Shown here piece after piece: positions 11,122 through 19,271 of a stretch of DNA of 64,000 nucleotides. The DNA is from Parafannyhessea umbonata (GTDB lineage: Bacteria; Actinomycetota; Coriobacteriia; Coriobacteriales; Atopobiaceae). The stretch is from contig NZ_FOGP01000004.1 in the NCBI RefSeq assembly GCF_900111255.1, positions 204,689 through 268,688 of the forward strand. Direction: 5' to 3'. The translations under genes were made by a program, and so were the position numbers. Position 1 is the first letter of the stretch. Each line of letters starts with the position of its first letter. The notes beneath the pieces were generated by a model. The model did no database searches. It had not been told where the DNA came from and saw nothing but the letters and a program-made list of their open reading frames with translations.

Positions 11122-12180
11122 ATGACCATGCCCAAGGATTACATCGACACCAATGCCTATACCAAGGAGGAACTCCTTGCCCTCGAGGACCTCGGTCTTG
11201 CAATGAAGAAGGCCATCAAGGTCGACGGTTTCTATCCCCACCTGAAGCGCAACAAGTCTCTCGGCATGATCTTCCAGCAGGTGTCCACGCGTACCCGCCT
11301 GTCTTTCGAGACTGCAATGACCGACCTTGGCGGCCACGCGCAGTTCTATGGCCCCGGCACCATCCAGCTCGGCGGCCACGAGTCCCTCGGCGACACCGCT
11401 CGCGTCATGGGCTCCCTGCTCGACATCATGATGGCTCGCGTCAACCGTCACAAGGACGTCGTCGGCCTTGCCGAGGGGTCTGCGGTTCCCGTGATCAACG
11501 GCATGTCTGAGTACAACCACCCCACCCAAGAGCTGGGTGACCTCATGACCATGCTCGAAAACCTCCCCGAGGGCAAGAAGATTGAGGACTGTACCCTCGC
11601 CTTCATCGGCGACGCGACCCAGGTCTGTGTCTCTCTCATGTTCATATGCTCGAAGATCGGCATGAAGTTCGTGCAATACGGCCCCAAGGGTCACCAGATC
11701 ACTGACGGCGGCCTTCAGGTCGAGAACAAGGTCGACTTGCTTGCCATTGGCGAGGAGAACTGCAAGAAGTCTGGCGGCTCCATCGTGATTTCCGACGACA
11801 TCGAGTGCATCAAGGGTGCTGACTTCATCTACACCGACGTTTGGTACGGCCTGTACGACGACGAGGAGGGCGGCGAGTCTTACATGGACGTCTTCTACCC
11901 CAAGTACCAGGTCACCATGGACATGATGAACTACGCCTCCCCCAACTCCAAGTTCATGCACTGCCTGCCCGCCACCCGCGGCGAGGAGGTTACCGACGAG
12001 GTTATGGATAACCCCGAGCGCTCCCTCTGCTGGGTCGAGGCTGAGAACCGCAAGCATTCCATCCGCGCTCTCCTCGCCGCCCTCGGCGAGCGTACCCCGC
12101 TCAACGACGAGGACCTCGAGTACTCCGCCAAGGCTGAGCTCCACGCTGCTCTGGACAAGATCGCCGAGCTCCAGAAGTAA
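11122..12180 (+). CDS. ptcA: Putrescine carbamoyltransferase
   Basis: Phosphorolyses N-carbamoylputrescine to putrescine and carbamoyl phosphate in the agmatine deiminase pathway. It has the carbamoyl-phosphate loop STRTRLSFE and the trimer fold of transcarbamylases. It follows the Enterococcus putrescine enzyme closely as I remember it: [15 protein letters not shown] start, [43 protein letters not shown]. It lacks the typical ornithine loop sequences. Length is 352 residues. SD AAAGGAAG lies 7 nt before the ATG, with a second ATG two codons in. The antiporter and agmatine deiminase follow on the same strand, which supports putrescine over ornithine as substrate. Confidence 0.9.
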   Translation: MTMPKDYIDTNAYTKEELLALEDLGLAMKKAIKVDGFYPHLKRNKSLGMIFQQVSTRTRLSFETAMTDLGGHAQFYGPGTIQLGGHESLGDTARVMGSLLDIMMARVNRHKDVVGLAEGSAVPVINGMSEYNHPTQELGDLMTMLENLPEGKKIEDCTLAFIGDATQVCVSLMFICSKIGMKFVQYGPKGHQITDGGLQVENKVDLLAIGEENCKKSGGSIVISDDIECIKGADFIYTDVWYGLYDDEEGGESYMDVFYPKYQVTMDMMNYASPNSKFMHCLPATRGEEVTDEVMDNPERSLCWVEAENRKHSIRALLAALGERTPLNDEDLEYSAKAELHAALDKIAELQK

Positions 12181-12233
12181 GCGCTCCCTGCGCCTGCGTT
12201 ACGGGGTAGGGCACGCCCCGGTATCAAGCTGCC

Positions 12234-12261
12234 CCTCCCGCCCGCGGAGTCGGGCGGGAGG
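12234..12261 (+). other. Intergenic hairpin after ptcA
   Basis: CCTCCCGCCCG pairs with CGGGCGGGAGG (11 bp), followed by ATTCTATT instead of a true T run. It may be a partial terminator or an mRNA-processing/stability element between ptcA and the antiporter. Confidence 0.55.
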
Positions 12262-12271
12262 ATTCTATTGT

Positions 12272-12295
12272 GTCGCGGCGCGTCGGCGCCGCGAC
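12272..12295 (+). other. Leader hairpin upstream of aguD
   Basis: GTCGCGGCGC-GTCG-GCGCCGCGAC, a 10-bp stem ending 26 nt before the start codon. Confidence 0.65.
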
Positions 12296-12321
12296 GATCG
12301 TCACGAAAGAGGAGAAGCGCA

Positions 12322-13746
12322 ATGGGTGAGAAGAAGGGCCTTTCGTTCCTCACCGTCATTTCGACGGTCATCTGCGTCGTCTTCGTGTGCGAGGCTGCGG
12401 CTCCTGCGGCGGCCATTGGTAATCAGCAGTTCTTCTGGTGGATCTTCCTGATCCTCACCTTCCTGATTCCCTATGGCCTTGCGGTTGCCGAGCTTGGCAC
12501 CACGTACGACAGCGAGGGCGGCATCATCGACTGGATTCGAGACGGACTCGGCGACAAGTGGGCGGCCCGCGCGTCCTACTACTACTGGGTCAACTACCCG
12601 TTCTGGATCGCGTCGCTGTCCACGCTGTTTCCAGCGGTCATCAACATGGCCTTTGGCATCGAGTTCACCACGGTCACTGGTCTTCTTGTCGAGCTGGCCT
12701 TTACCTGGATCGTCACCTTCATGTCGTTCTCGAAGGTCTCCGACTCCGAGATCATCCTGAACGGTGGCGCAATCATCAAGGTCATCGTCGCGGTGCTCGT
12801 CGGCTGCCTGGGCATCTGGTTCGCCTCCCAGAACGGCTTCGCCAACGACATGAGCTTCCAGACCTTCCTGCCTTCCGGCGACCTCAACGCTCTGAGCTAC
12901 ATCTCGATCATCATCTTCAACTTCATGGGCTTCGAGGTCATCTGCACCATGACGGGTGACATGAAGGATCCCAACAAGGACATCCCCAAGGCCATCATCC
13001 TTGGCGGCGTCGCAATCGCGGCCATCTACCTCTTTGCCGGCTTTGGTATCGGTGCCGCAATTCCTTCCGATCAGATCGACCCTGACTACGGCATGATCGT
13101 CGCCGTTCAGGCCATGGTTGGTGACTCCATCCTGTTCAAGGCCGTCTGCGTCGCCTTCCTCGTCACGCTCTTCGCAAACATGGCCTCGTGGTCCTTCGGC
13201 GTCAACTCCGCGGCGGCATACGCTGCTAAGACGGGCAACATGCCCAAGGCGTTTGGCAAGATGAACCCCAAGACCGGCATGCCCGACCAGGCCGCCATCA
13301 TCAACGGCGTCGTCGCCTCGCTGGTCCTCTGCATCCAGCTCATCCCCATTGAGGCAATCTCAAACGGCATCTTCTGGATGCTCTTCGGACTCTCGGTCGT
13401 GTTCCTGCTCCTGACCTACGTACCCATGTTCCCGGCGTTCATGAACCTGCGCAAGAACGACCCGAATCGCGAGCGCGTGTACAAGCTTCCCTTTAAGGGT
13501 GCCCTGCTGAAGATCGCCATGGTTGTTCCCATGGTCGAGCTCATCGCGGTGACCATCACCACGGTCGTCCCCCTCAGCGCCGCCGAGGTTGACGGAAAGC
13601 TTCCGAAGCTCATCGGCTTCATCGTCCTTCTGGCCATCGGCGAGGTCGTGCGCATCGTCTCCGCCAAGGATCGCGACGAGGAGTACATGGGTCTGACGCC
13701 CGAGCTCGCCCAGAAGCGCCTGGCCGAGGAGGCCGCGGCCGAGTAG
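12322..13746 (+). CDS. aguD: Agmatine/putrescine antiporter (APC family)
   Basis: Probably exchanges external agmatine for internal putrescine across the cytoplasmic membrane. The 474-residue protein has about twelve hydrophobic segments and APC-superfamily features, including the N-terminal VCEAAAPAAAIGNQQFFWW stretch and a PNKDIPKA loop after transmembrane segment 6. The ATG at 12322 follows AGAGGAG by 6 nt; an upstream ATG adds 18 residues and falls inside the leader hairpin. The substrate is assigned from position between ptcA and aguA. By sequence alone it could be another amino-acid or polyamine exchanger. Confidence 0.85.
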   Translation: MGEKKGLSFLTVISTVICVVFVCEAAAPAAAIGNQQFFWWIFLILTFLIPYGLAVAELGTTYDSEGGIIDWIRDGLGDKWAARASYYYWVNYPFWIASLSTLFPAVINMAFGIEFTTVTGLLVELAFTWIVTFMSFSKVSDSEIILNGGAIIKVIVAVLVGCLGIWFASQNGFANDMSFQTFLPSGDLNALSYISIIIFNFMGFEVICTMTGDMKDPNKDIPKAIILGGVAIAAIYLFAGFGIGAAIPSDQIDPDYGMIVAVQAMVGDSILFKAVCVAFLVTLFANMASWSFGVNSAAAYAAKTGNMPKAFGKMNPKTGMPDQAAIINGVVASLVLCIQLIPIEAISNGIFWMLFGLSVVFLLLTYVPMFPAFMNLRKNDPNRERVYKLPFKGALLKIAMVVPMVELIAVTITTVVPLSAAEVDGKLPKLIGFIVLLAIGEVVRIVSAKDRDEEYMGLTPELAQKRLAEEAAAE

Positions 13747-13767
13747 GAGAAGGTCTTCTCCGCTTGC

Positions 13768-13785
13768 GTCGGAACGTGTTCCGAC
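13768..13785 (+). other. Hairpin between aguD and aguA
   Basis: GTCGGAAC-GT-GTTCCGAC, an 8-bp stem with no T run; intercistronic structure of unknown role. Confidence 0.4.
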
Positions 13786-13821
13786 TCGCTCTAACCACCT
13801 TGTTCGTATTGTTCTCGAAGC

Positions 13822-13847
13822 GCGGCCGCCGCATGGGCGGCGGCCGC
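13822..13847 (+). other. Leader hairpin upstream of aguA
   Basis: GCGGCCGCCGC-ATGG-GCGGCGGCCGC, an 11-bp all-GC stem ending 19 nt before the aguA start and immediately ahead of AAGAGGAGG. Confidence 0.65.
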
Positions 13848-13866
13848 CTCAAGAGGAGGAAATGCA

Positions 13867-15081
13867 ATGCGTACCATATTTGAGTCTGACTCAACCCCCA
13901 AGGCCGACGGCTTCCGCATGCCCGCCGAGTTCGACCCGCAGGATCGCGTCTGGATGGGCTGGCCCACCCGCACCGACACCTGGTCGTTCGGCGCCAAGCC
14001 TGCACAGGAGCAGTATGCAAACATCGCTCGCGCCATCGCCGAGTTCACGCCGGTTACCATGTGCGCCAACGAGCGCGACTACGCCAACTGCAAGGCCGTC
14101 TTCGAGGAGGACGAGAACGTCCGCGTCATCGAGATGACCACCGACGACGCCTGGTTCCGCGATACCGGAGCGACCTTCGTCGTGAACGACACGGGCGAGA
14201 AGCGCGCGGTCAACTGGCACTTCAACGCCTACGGCGGACTGGTGGACGGCCTCTACTTCCCCTGGCGCGCTGACGACGAGATCGCCCAGAAGATTGCCGA
14301 GATTGCTGGCGTGAAGGCCTATCGTCCCGACTACGTCATCCTCGAGGGCGGCTCCATTACCGTCGACGGCGAGGGCACCCTTGTCGTGACCGACCAGTGT
14401 CTGCTCTCTCCCGGCCGCACCTGCTCTGCCCTCGTGGCCGATGAGGAGAGAGGGGACACCATCTGGCCCAAGTGCGTTCGCAAGTTCGAGCCTTGGTCCG
14501 AGGAGCTTCGCGAGTACATGAACGAGGAACTCAAGAAGTACCTGGGCGTCGAGAAGGTCATCTGGGTCAAGGAGGGCATCGATCCCGAGGAGACCAACGG
14601 CCACATCGACGACGTCGCGACCTTCATCGCGCCGGGCGTCATGGCCTGCATCTGGACCGACGATCCCGAGTACCCGTTCTACCGCCAGTGCCACGAGGCA
14701 TACGAGACCCTCAGCAACGCGACCGACGCGCAGGGCCGGAAGCTCAAGGTCTACAAGCTCCCGATGCCCGTGAAGCCGCTGTACATGACGCAGGAGGCCT
14801 GCGACTCCATCGACGTCGACGAGGCCGCGGAGCCGCGCGTTCCCGACGAGCCCCTGATCGCCTCCTACATGAATTACCTCGTCACCAACCACGGCGTCAT
14901 CACCCCGCAGTACGGCGACGAGAACGACCAGCTTGCCGTCGACACGCTCCAGAAGATCTATGACGAGACCTGGGGCGAGGGCGTCTATAAGGTTGTGGGT
15001 GTCAAGTCCGAGCAGGTCGTCTACGGCGGCGGCAATATCCACTGCATCACCCAGCAGGAGCCTTCCGCTCAGGCCAAGTAG
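13867..15081 (+). CDS. aguA: Agmatine deiminase
   Basis: Hydrolyses agmatine to N-carbamoylputrescine and ammonia, the first step of the pathway completed by ptcA and arcC. The guanidine-modifying fold is clear: GFRMPAEFDPQDRVWMGWP, NDDAWxRD-like DDAWFRDTG, FNAYGGLVDGLY, the catalytic His in EETNGHIDD (His246) and the nucleophile Cys393 in GGGNIHCITQQEP. At 404 residues it is some 35-40 longer than usual. About 24 extra residues sit near 185-210, between CLLSPGR and GVEKV, and include two cysteines. AGAGGAGGAA precedes the ATG. Confidence 0.95.
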   Translation: MRTIFESDSTPKADGFRMPAEFDPQDRVWMGWPTRTDTWSFGAKPAQEQYANIARAIAEFTPVTMCANERDYANCKAVFEEDENVRVIEMTTDDAWFRDTGATFVVNDTGEKRAVNWHFNAYGGLVDGLYFPWRADDEIAQKIAEIAGVKAYRPDYVILEGGSITVDGEGTLVVTDQCLLSPGRTCSALVADEERGDTIWPKCVRKFEPWSEELREYMNEELKKYLGVEKVIWVKEGIDPEETNGHIDDVATFIAPGVMACIWTDDPEYPFYRQCHEAYETLSNATDAQGRKLKVYKLPMPVKPLYMTQEACDSIDVDEAAEPRVPDEPLIASYMNYLVTNHGVITPQYGDENDQLAVDTLQKIYDETWGEGVYKVVGVKSEQVVYGGGNIHCITQQEPSAQAK

Positions 15082-15134
15082 GTCCTCCCACCTCCTTGGG
15101 GCGTACGGATAGGCGGACGGCACCAAGCGAAACG

Positions 15135-15174
15135 TCATGGGGACGTCCCCGGCTTGCCGGGGACGTCCCCATGA
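15135..15174. repeat. Long perfect palindrome between convergent genes
   Basis: Nineteen-base arms (15135-15153 and 15156-15174) pair perfectly around a 2-nt centre. Each arm itself holds the 12-bp palindrome GGGGACGTCCCC. It has no T run. It lies between the 3' ends of aguA and the YitT gene, a typical place for a dispersed REP/BIME-like element or a bidirectional structural terminator. Confidence 0.6.
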
Positions 15175-15239
15175 CTGTAAAAGGACGTTCGGTTGCGCGT
15201 GCCTGAGACGTGGGGCGCCGATTGTGCATGCCTGTGGCA

Positions 15240-15265
15240 TGGTGCTGTCACTGGTGCTGTCACTG
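15240..15265. repeat. Short tandem direct repeat
   Basis: The 12-mer GGTGCTGTCACT occurs twice in a row in the gap between aguA and the YitT gene. No function is evident. Confidence 0.45.
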
Positions 15266-15315
15266 GAGCTCGGTCGGCGTCGTCGCCCTACCTGCGTCCG
15301 GCGAGGGGCGATGGG

Positions 15316-16233
15316 CTAGACGCCGCGGAAGCCCCTGCCGATGATTTCCGAGCTGCTGACGATGGTGATGAACGCGTCTGGGTCGTTGTCGCGCAGGAAG
15401 ACGCGCAGCTGCTTGGCTTCGCTGCGAGAAAGGACGGAGACCAGAACCGTCTCGCGCTTTCCGGTGAAGCCGCCACGCTCTTCTCGAATGGTTGCGGTGC
15501 GATGGAGGTTCCTGACCAGGTAGGTCAGCACGGTGTCGGGGTCTCGGCTGATGACGGTGCAGACCTTGCGCTGGTTGACGCTCTCGATGACGGTATCGAC
15601 CACGAAGGCCTTGCCAAACAGGCCGAGCACGCAGTAGAGGCCGGTGCGTGGCCCATACAGGGTTGCGGCACCGGCGACGATGGCGGCGTCGACCACCATG
15701 AGGGCCTTTCCGATTTCGAGCGAGCTGTACTTCTTCAGGATCATCGCCAGGATGTCGGTGCCACCCGTCGACGCGCCGATGTTGAAGATGATGCCGCTGC
15801 CCACGGCCGGAAGCAGCACGGCGAAGATGAGCTCGAGCAAGGTGTCGTCCGTCATGGGGCCGCTCAGGTGAATGGCGATCTCGAGCAACGAGGTGAACGC
15901 CGAGAGTGCCAGCGACGAGTATACGGTCCAGCCGATGGTCTTCCTGTCCAGGAAGATTAGGCCGAGCACGACCAGGATGATGTTGATGACCCACATGAAC
16001 GCGCTGACCGGCAGGGTGGGGAAGAGCGTCGAGAGGATGATCGACATGCCCGATGTGCCGCCCATGGCGAAGTGGTTGGGCGACTTGAAGGCGACGATGC
16101 CCAATGCCGTGATGAAGAGGCCCACATTGAGGGTGATGAAGAAACGCGCGGGAGAGGGCTTCTCGCGCCTGCGCGATATCTTCCCGCCTTCCTCTATCTC
16201 GCTGTCGGACAATTGCTCTTGTATTGGCTGCAT
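15316..16233 (-). CDS. YitT-family membrane protein
   Basis: A 305-residue integral membrane protein of the YitT/DUF161 family. After a charged 35-residue start come five or six hydrophobic segments with family phrases such as FAMGGTSGMSIIL and NIGASTGGTDILAMIL. A cytosolic C-terminal DUF2179 domain (about residues 220-300) follows. The substrate is unknown for the family. The ATG at 16233 is selected because the longer frame adds 75 residues unlike YitT. It converges on aguA with the long palindrome between them. Confidence 0.85.
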   Translation of the reverse strand: MQPIQEQLSDSEIEEGGKISRRREKPSPARFFITLNVGLFITALGIVAFKSPNHFAMGGTSGMSIILSTLFPTLPVSAFMWVINIILVVLGLIFLDRKTIGWTVYSSLALSAFTSLLEIAIHLSGPMTDDTLLELIFAVLLPAVGSGIIFNIGASTGGTDILAMILKKYSSLEIGKALMVVDAAIVAGAATLYGPRTGLYCVLGLFGKAFVVDTVIESVNQRKVCTVISRDPDTVLTYLVRNLHRTATIREERGGFTGKRETVLVSVLSRSEAKQLRVFLRDNDPDAFITIVSSSEIIGRGFRGV

Positions 16234-16397
16234 ATTACATTCTTTCTTACTCACGCAAGCGCTGGCGCGCCTTTCATTTCCAACCGTTGCATTCGTTATA
16301 TTTGAACGGCACTTCGAAAGACTGATTCGGCTGGGGTGGCAAGTCAACCAGTTCTCGCGGACCTGCACATAATAGTCCATAAACGGAGCGAACGGGG

Positions 16398-16403
16398 TAG
16401 AAT
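16398..16403 (+). promoter_or_regulatory. Possible -10 for the glycosyltransferase/kinase operon
   Basis: TAGAAT lies 57 nt before the small ORF start. The -35 region is weak, so this is tentative. Confidence 0.3.
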
Positions 16404-16459
16404 GGTCCCAACACGGCCAACGGTCGCTGGCACGGCCCCTGCGCACTTGGAGGAACAAC

Positions 16460-16579
16460 GTGAAACGCGGTACTAAGTCCGGTGCACTTATTCAGCGTCG
16501 GGCGCTTATGCCCGCCGCGCGCGGGGTCATGGTTGCCGTCGGCGTCTCCCTGACGGTCGGGAGGTGTGCGCTCAGGTGA
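16460..16579 (+). CDS. 39-residue ORF, possible leader peptide, coupled to glycosyltransferase
   Basis: A GTG start with a strong GGAGG 6 nt upstream opens a 39-residue frame whose TGA stop overlaps the next GTG start as GTGA. The peptide is very basic at its start (KRGTKSG, QRRA) with a short hydrophobic run (VMVAVGVSLTV), so it could be a leader peptide or a tiny membrane protein. Its main support is the ribosome site and the exact stop/start overlap, because the glycosyltransferase has no good site of its own. An N-terminal frameshift of the glycosyltransferase is the alternative, but the latter already starts like a complete GT-A protein. Confidence 0.5.
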   Translation: MKRGTKSGALIQRRALMPAARGVMVAVGVSLTVGRCALR

Positions 16580-17802
16580 ATCCCGCCATCGTCATCCCCT
16601 CCTATTGGGCCGAAACCGACCAGCCTACCGAAATCGGAGAGGCTGGCGTCTACGACCACGTCACTCCCATCACGAAGCCGGTTCCCGAGCTCGAGACCTG
16701 TCTCAGGTCCCTGGAGGCGGTCCGTGGCGTGCTGAGGGTTATCGTCTTGCTCGTTGCGCCCGCGGAGTGCGAGGAGTCTGCCCGCGCACGCGTCGACGCG
16801 ATCTGCCGGCAGCACCTCTCGCTGAGCCCCATCGTCATCGGCAGCCGCGAGGGTTCCATCGTGAGCGGGGCGGTCGAGAAGGTGGTTCCGCGCATGGACG
16901 CCGACTACGTCTCCCTGCGCGGCTATGGCGCCATTCGCAATATGGGTCTTGCGATTGCGGCCATGCTCAACCATGACGTGGTCGTCTTCCTGAACGATGA
17001 CGAGGTCGTTCTGGACGAGAACTTCCTTATTGACGCGGTCTACGGAATCGGCTCGATCACGCGGCAGGGCATCCCCATCCGCTGCAAGAGCGGCCTGTTT
17101 CTTGACTGGCAGAACTCGCCCTACGCAAACGTTGGCCGTCCGCGCTGGTCCGAGCGCCTTTGGTCGAAGCGTATAGAGTTCAACCAGTGGATGCACCGCG
17201 CCCTGACGGGAACGCGCATATCGCGTGCCAACTCCCTGTGCGGCGGGTGTTTCGTCGTGAGTGCGGAGGCCTATACCAAGGTTCCATTTGATCCCATCAT
17301 CAGCAGGGGAGAAGACCTTGACTACCTCTTCAACCTCCGCATGAACGGCATAGATGTCTGGATTGACAACGCCTGGCGCGTGCGCCACCTCCCCCCGGAC
17401 CTCCCCCAGACGGCCGAGCATTTCGTGCAGGGGGTCTACCGGTGGAGCTACGAGACCGAGAAGATTGCCGCGGCCAATGCTACGCCTGGCATCAGGCAGA
17501 TTCGCGCGGAGTCGCTCAGGCCGTATCCCTCGGGCTGGATTTCGCCTGACGTGCATCGCCGTATCCGTGGGACGGCGTTCCGTCGGGCGCTTGTGGGGCC
17601 CCAGCGGCTTGCATATCTTAAGATACTGTTGTCGGGTCACCGCCGCGCTCGAGCGTGGGCAAAGGAGCACTCGACTGAGTACTTCTCGTTTCAAACGTAC
17701 TGGCCCCGCATCATGTCGGATCTTTGGGACAGTAAACTGCTTGCCAAGAGACTGCTCAACATGGCGTCTCCAAAACCCGTCGAGGGGGGTTCTCGCTCGT
17801 GA
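16576..17802 (+). CDS. Family 2-like glycosyltransferase
   Basis: A 408-residue cytoplasmic or membrane-associated GT-A fold protein. It starts NPAIVIPSYW, the usual first strand. A nucleotide-sugar/metal site is probably at FLNDDE (about residue 140) and an acidic acceptor-side motif at SRGEDLDY. No transmembrane segment follows, so the product may act with other enzymes. The acceptor and donor sugars cannot be told from sequence. GTG at 16576 overlaps the preceding stop, and its own stop overlaps the kinase start in the same GTGA way. The three genes are therefore translationally coupled. Confidence 0.8.
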   Translation: MNPAIVIPSYWAETDQPTEIGEAGVYDHVTPITKPVPELETCLRSLEAVRGVLRVIVLLVAPAECEESARARVDAICRQHLSLSPIVIGSREGSIVSGAVEKVVPRMDADYVSLRGYGAIRNMGLAIAAMLNHDVVVFLNDDEVVLDENFLIDAVYGIGSITRQGIPIRCKSGLFLDWQNSPYANVGRPRWSERLWSKRIEFNQWMHRALTGTRISRANSLCGGCFVVSAEAYTKVPFDPIISRGEDLDYLFNLRMNGIDVWIDNAWRVRHLPPDLPQTAEHFVQGVYRWSYETEKIAAANATPGIRQIRAESLRPYPSGWISPDVHRRIRGTAFRRALVGPQRLAYLKILLSGHRRARAWAKEHSTEYFSFQTYWPRIMSDLWDSKLLAKRLLNMASPKPVEGGSRS

Positions 17803-19148
17803 ATCGTTGGCTTTCTGCGCACTACGGCTCGCTGATGCACATTGGACTCGTCCTGGTCACCATCGTTCTTCTCGCCCTGCTCTCCTGGGGCCTCATCGCC
17901 AGCAACCTCTTTGCGGCGATGATTGCTGGCGCGGGTTTGGCCATCGACATCGTTCTTGGCGGCACCAACCTGTTGGTTCCCGATGATTTGCGATCTCAGG
18001 CGACCGAGCGCACGCTGCGCGTTGCTTCGGGCACGCTTGCCCACATGGCGGGCGGCCTCACTCCCGAGGGCTGCGTCGCGGTATGCCAGCTGCTGCTCCC
18101 CGAGACCTCGGCTGCGGCCATTGCGATGACCGACGTGATCCAGACGATGGCCTACGTGGGCGGCGAAACGCTGGGCACCCATGCCGGCGTGCCCAACACC
18201 GCCCCGACGCGCGAGGTCATTTCCAGCGGGCGCATGCAGACCTTCAGCTCGCTCGACCGCGACGAGCGCAACCTGCTCGCGGCATCCGCAAGGCCGGTTG
18301 ACGGCGATGCGCAGGGGGACGACCTCTATCCCATCGGCATCATCGCGCCACTGACCGTTGCCGACCGCACCGTGGGAACGCTGAAGCTCTACTACCGTCA
18401 CGCCCGTGAGGTAGACAGGACCCAGCTGACCATCGCGCGTGGCTTTGCCGAGCTCCTCTCCACGCAGCTCTCTACGTACGAGCTGGACCGCCAGGCCGAG
18501 CTTACGGCGCGCGCGGAGGTCAAGGCCCTGCAGGCGCAGATCAACCCGCATTTCCTCTTCAACACGCTCAACACCATCGCTGCGCTGACCCGCACCGACC
18601 CCACGAAGGCGCGCAACGTGCTGCGCGAGTTCTCGTCCTTCTACCGACGCACGCTCGAAAGCAGCTCAAAGAGCCTCATTCCCCTGTTCGAGGAGCTCGA
18701 GCAGACGCGTCGCTACCTGACCATCGAGAAAGCCCGCTTCGGCGAGGACCGCATCGTGGAGACCGAGGCCGTCGAGGAAGGCTGCGGCGAGGTCATGGTT
18801 CCGGGCTTCATTGTGCAGCCCATTGTCGAGAACGCCGTGCGCCACGCCATGCGCGACGAGGGGCCGCTCCGTATTGACATCCAAGTGGTCCGCGACGGCG
18901 ACGACGTCATGCTTGCCGTCGTCGACGACGGAAACGGCATGGACGAGTCCGTTGCCGAGAGACTTCTCGAGGGATCGTCGCAGAACTCCTCGAGCGAGTC
19001 CAAGGGCACGGGCATCGCCCTGCGCAACGTCGCCGAGCGCATCGAGCGCTTCTACGGTAAGGGCTCGGGAGTCGAGATCATGAGCAAGGTGGGCGAGGGG
19101 ACGAGCGTCACGCTGCGCCTAAAGGGGGCCGCTCCCGCGCACGAGTAG
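17799..19148 (+). CDS. LytS/YpdA-type sensor histidine kinase
   Basis: A 449-residue kinase: one or two N-terminal membrane segments (about residues 13-55), a GAF-like domain (about 65-215), a His-kinase dimer/phospho-acceptor segment and a HATPase. The acceptor is His251 in QAQINPHFLFNTLN, typical of the LytS family rather than of orthodox HisKA kinases. The ATP site shows PIVENAVRHA (N box), DDGNGM (G1) and GTGIALRNV (G2). The GTG start overlaps the glycosyltransferase stop. The LytTR response regulator follows after 123 nt, giving a cognate pair. Confidence 0.92.
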   Translation: MNRWLSAHYGSLMHIGLVLVTIVLLALLSWGLIASNLFAAMIAGAGLAIDIVLGGTNLLVPDDLRSQATERTLRVASGTLAHMAGGLTPEGCVAVCQLLLPETSAAAIAMTDVIQTMAYVGGETLGTHAGVPNTAPTREVISSGRMQTFSSLDRDERNLLAASARPVDGDAQGDDLYPIGIIAPLTVADRTVGTLKLYYRHAREVDRTQLTIARGFAELLSTQLSTYELDRQAELTARAEVKALQAQINPHFLFNTLNTIAALTRTDPTKARNVLREFSSFYRRTLESSSKSLIPLFEELEQTRRYLTIEKARFGEDRIVETEAVEEGCGEVMVPGFIVQPIVENAVRHAMRDEGPLRIDIQVVRDGDDVMLAVVDDGNGMDESVAERLLEGSSQNSSSESKGTGIALRNVAERIERFYGKGSGVEIMSKVGEGTSVTLRLKGAAPAHE

Positions 19149-19180
19149 CGTCTTGGCCCTGGGCACTAATACAATTGCTT

Positions 19181-19209
19181 GACGCATTGTCAAATAGACG
19201 CAGTTGTCA
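19181..19209. promoter_or_regulatory. Direct-repeat operator candidate before the LytTR regulator gene
   Basis: Two direct copies of GACGCA(G)TTGTCA (19181-19192 and 19197-19209) lie 16 bp apart, about 1.5 helix turns. TTGAC-N5-GTCAA forms an inverted repeat within the first. LytTR proteins bind paired imperfect direct repeats, so autoregulation is possible. TTGACG could also serve as a -35. Confidence 0.45.
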
Positions 19210-19271
19210 GCTAAAGGTAAGATTGAGGATGTTGTTGTTGTGTGCCCGCGCCCGCGGGCAAGGAAAGTTGG

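Noticed and set aside
13768..13785. GTCGGAAC-GT-GTTCCGAC as a second LexA box
   Set aside because: GAAC and GTTC are 2 nt apart instead of 4, so spacing does not fit; more likely an mRNA stem.
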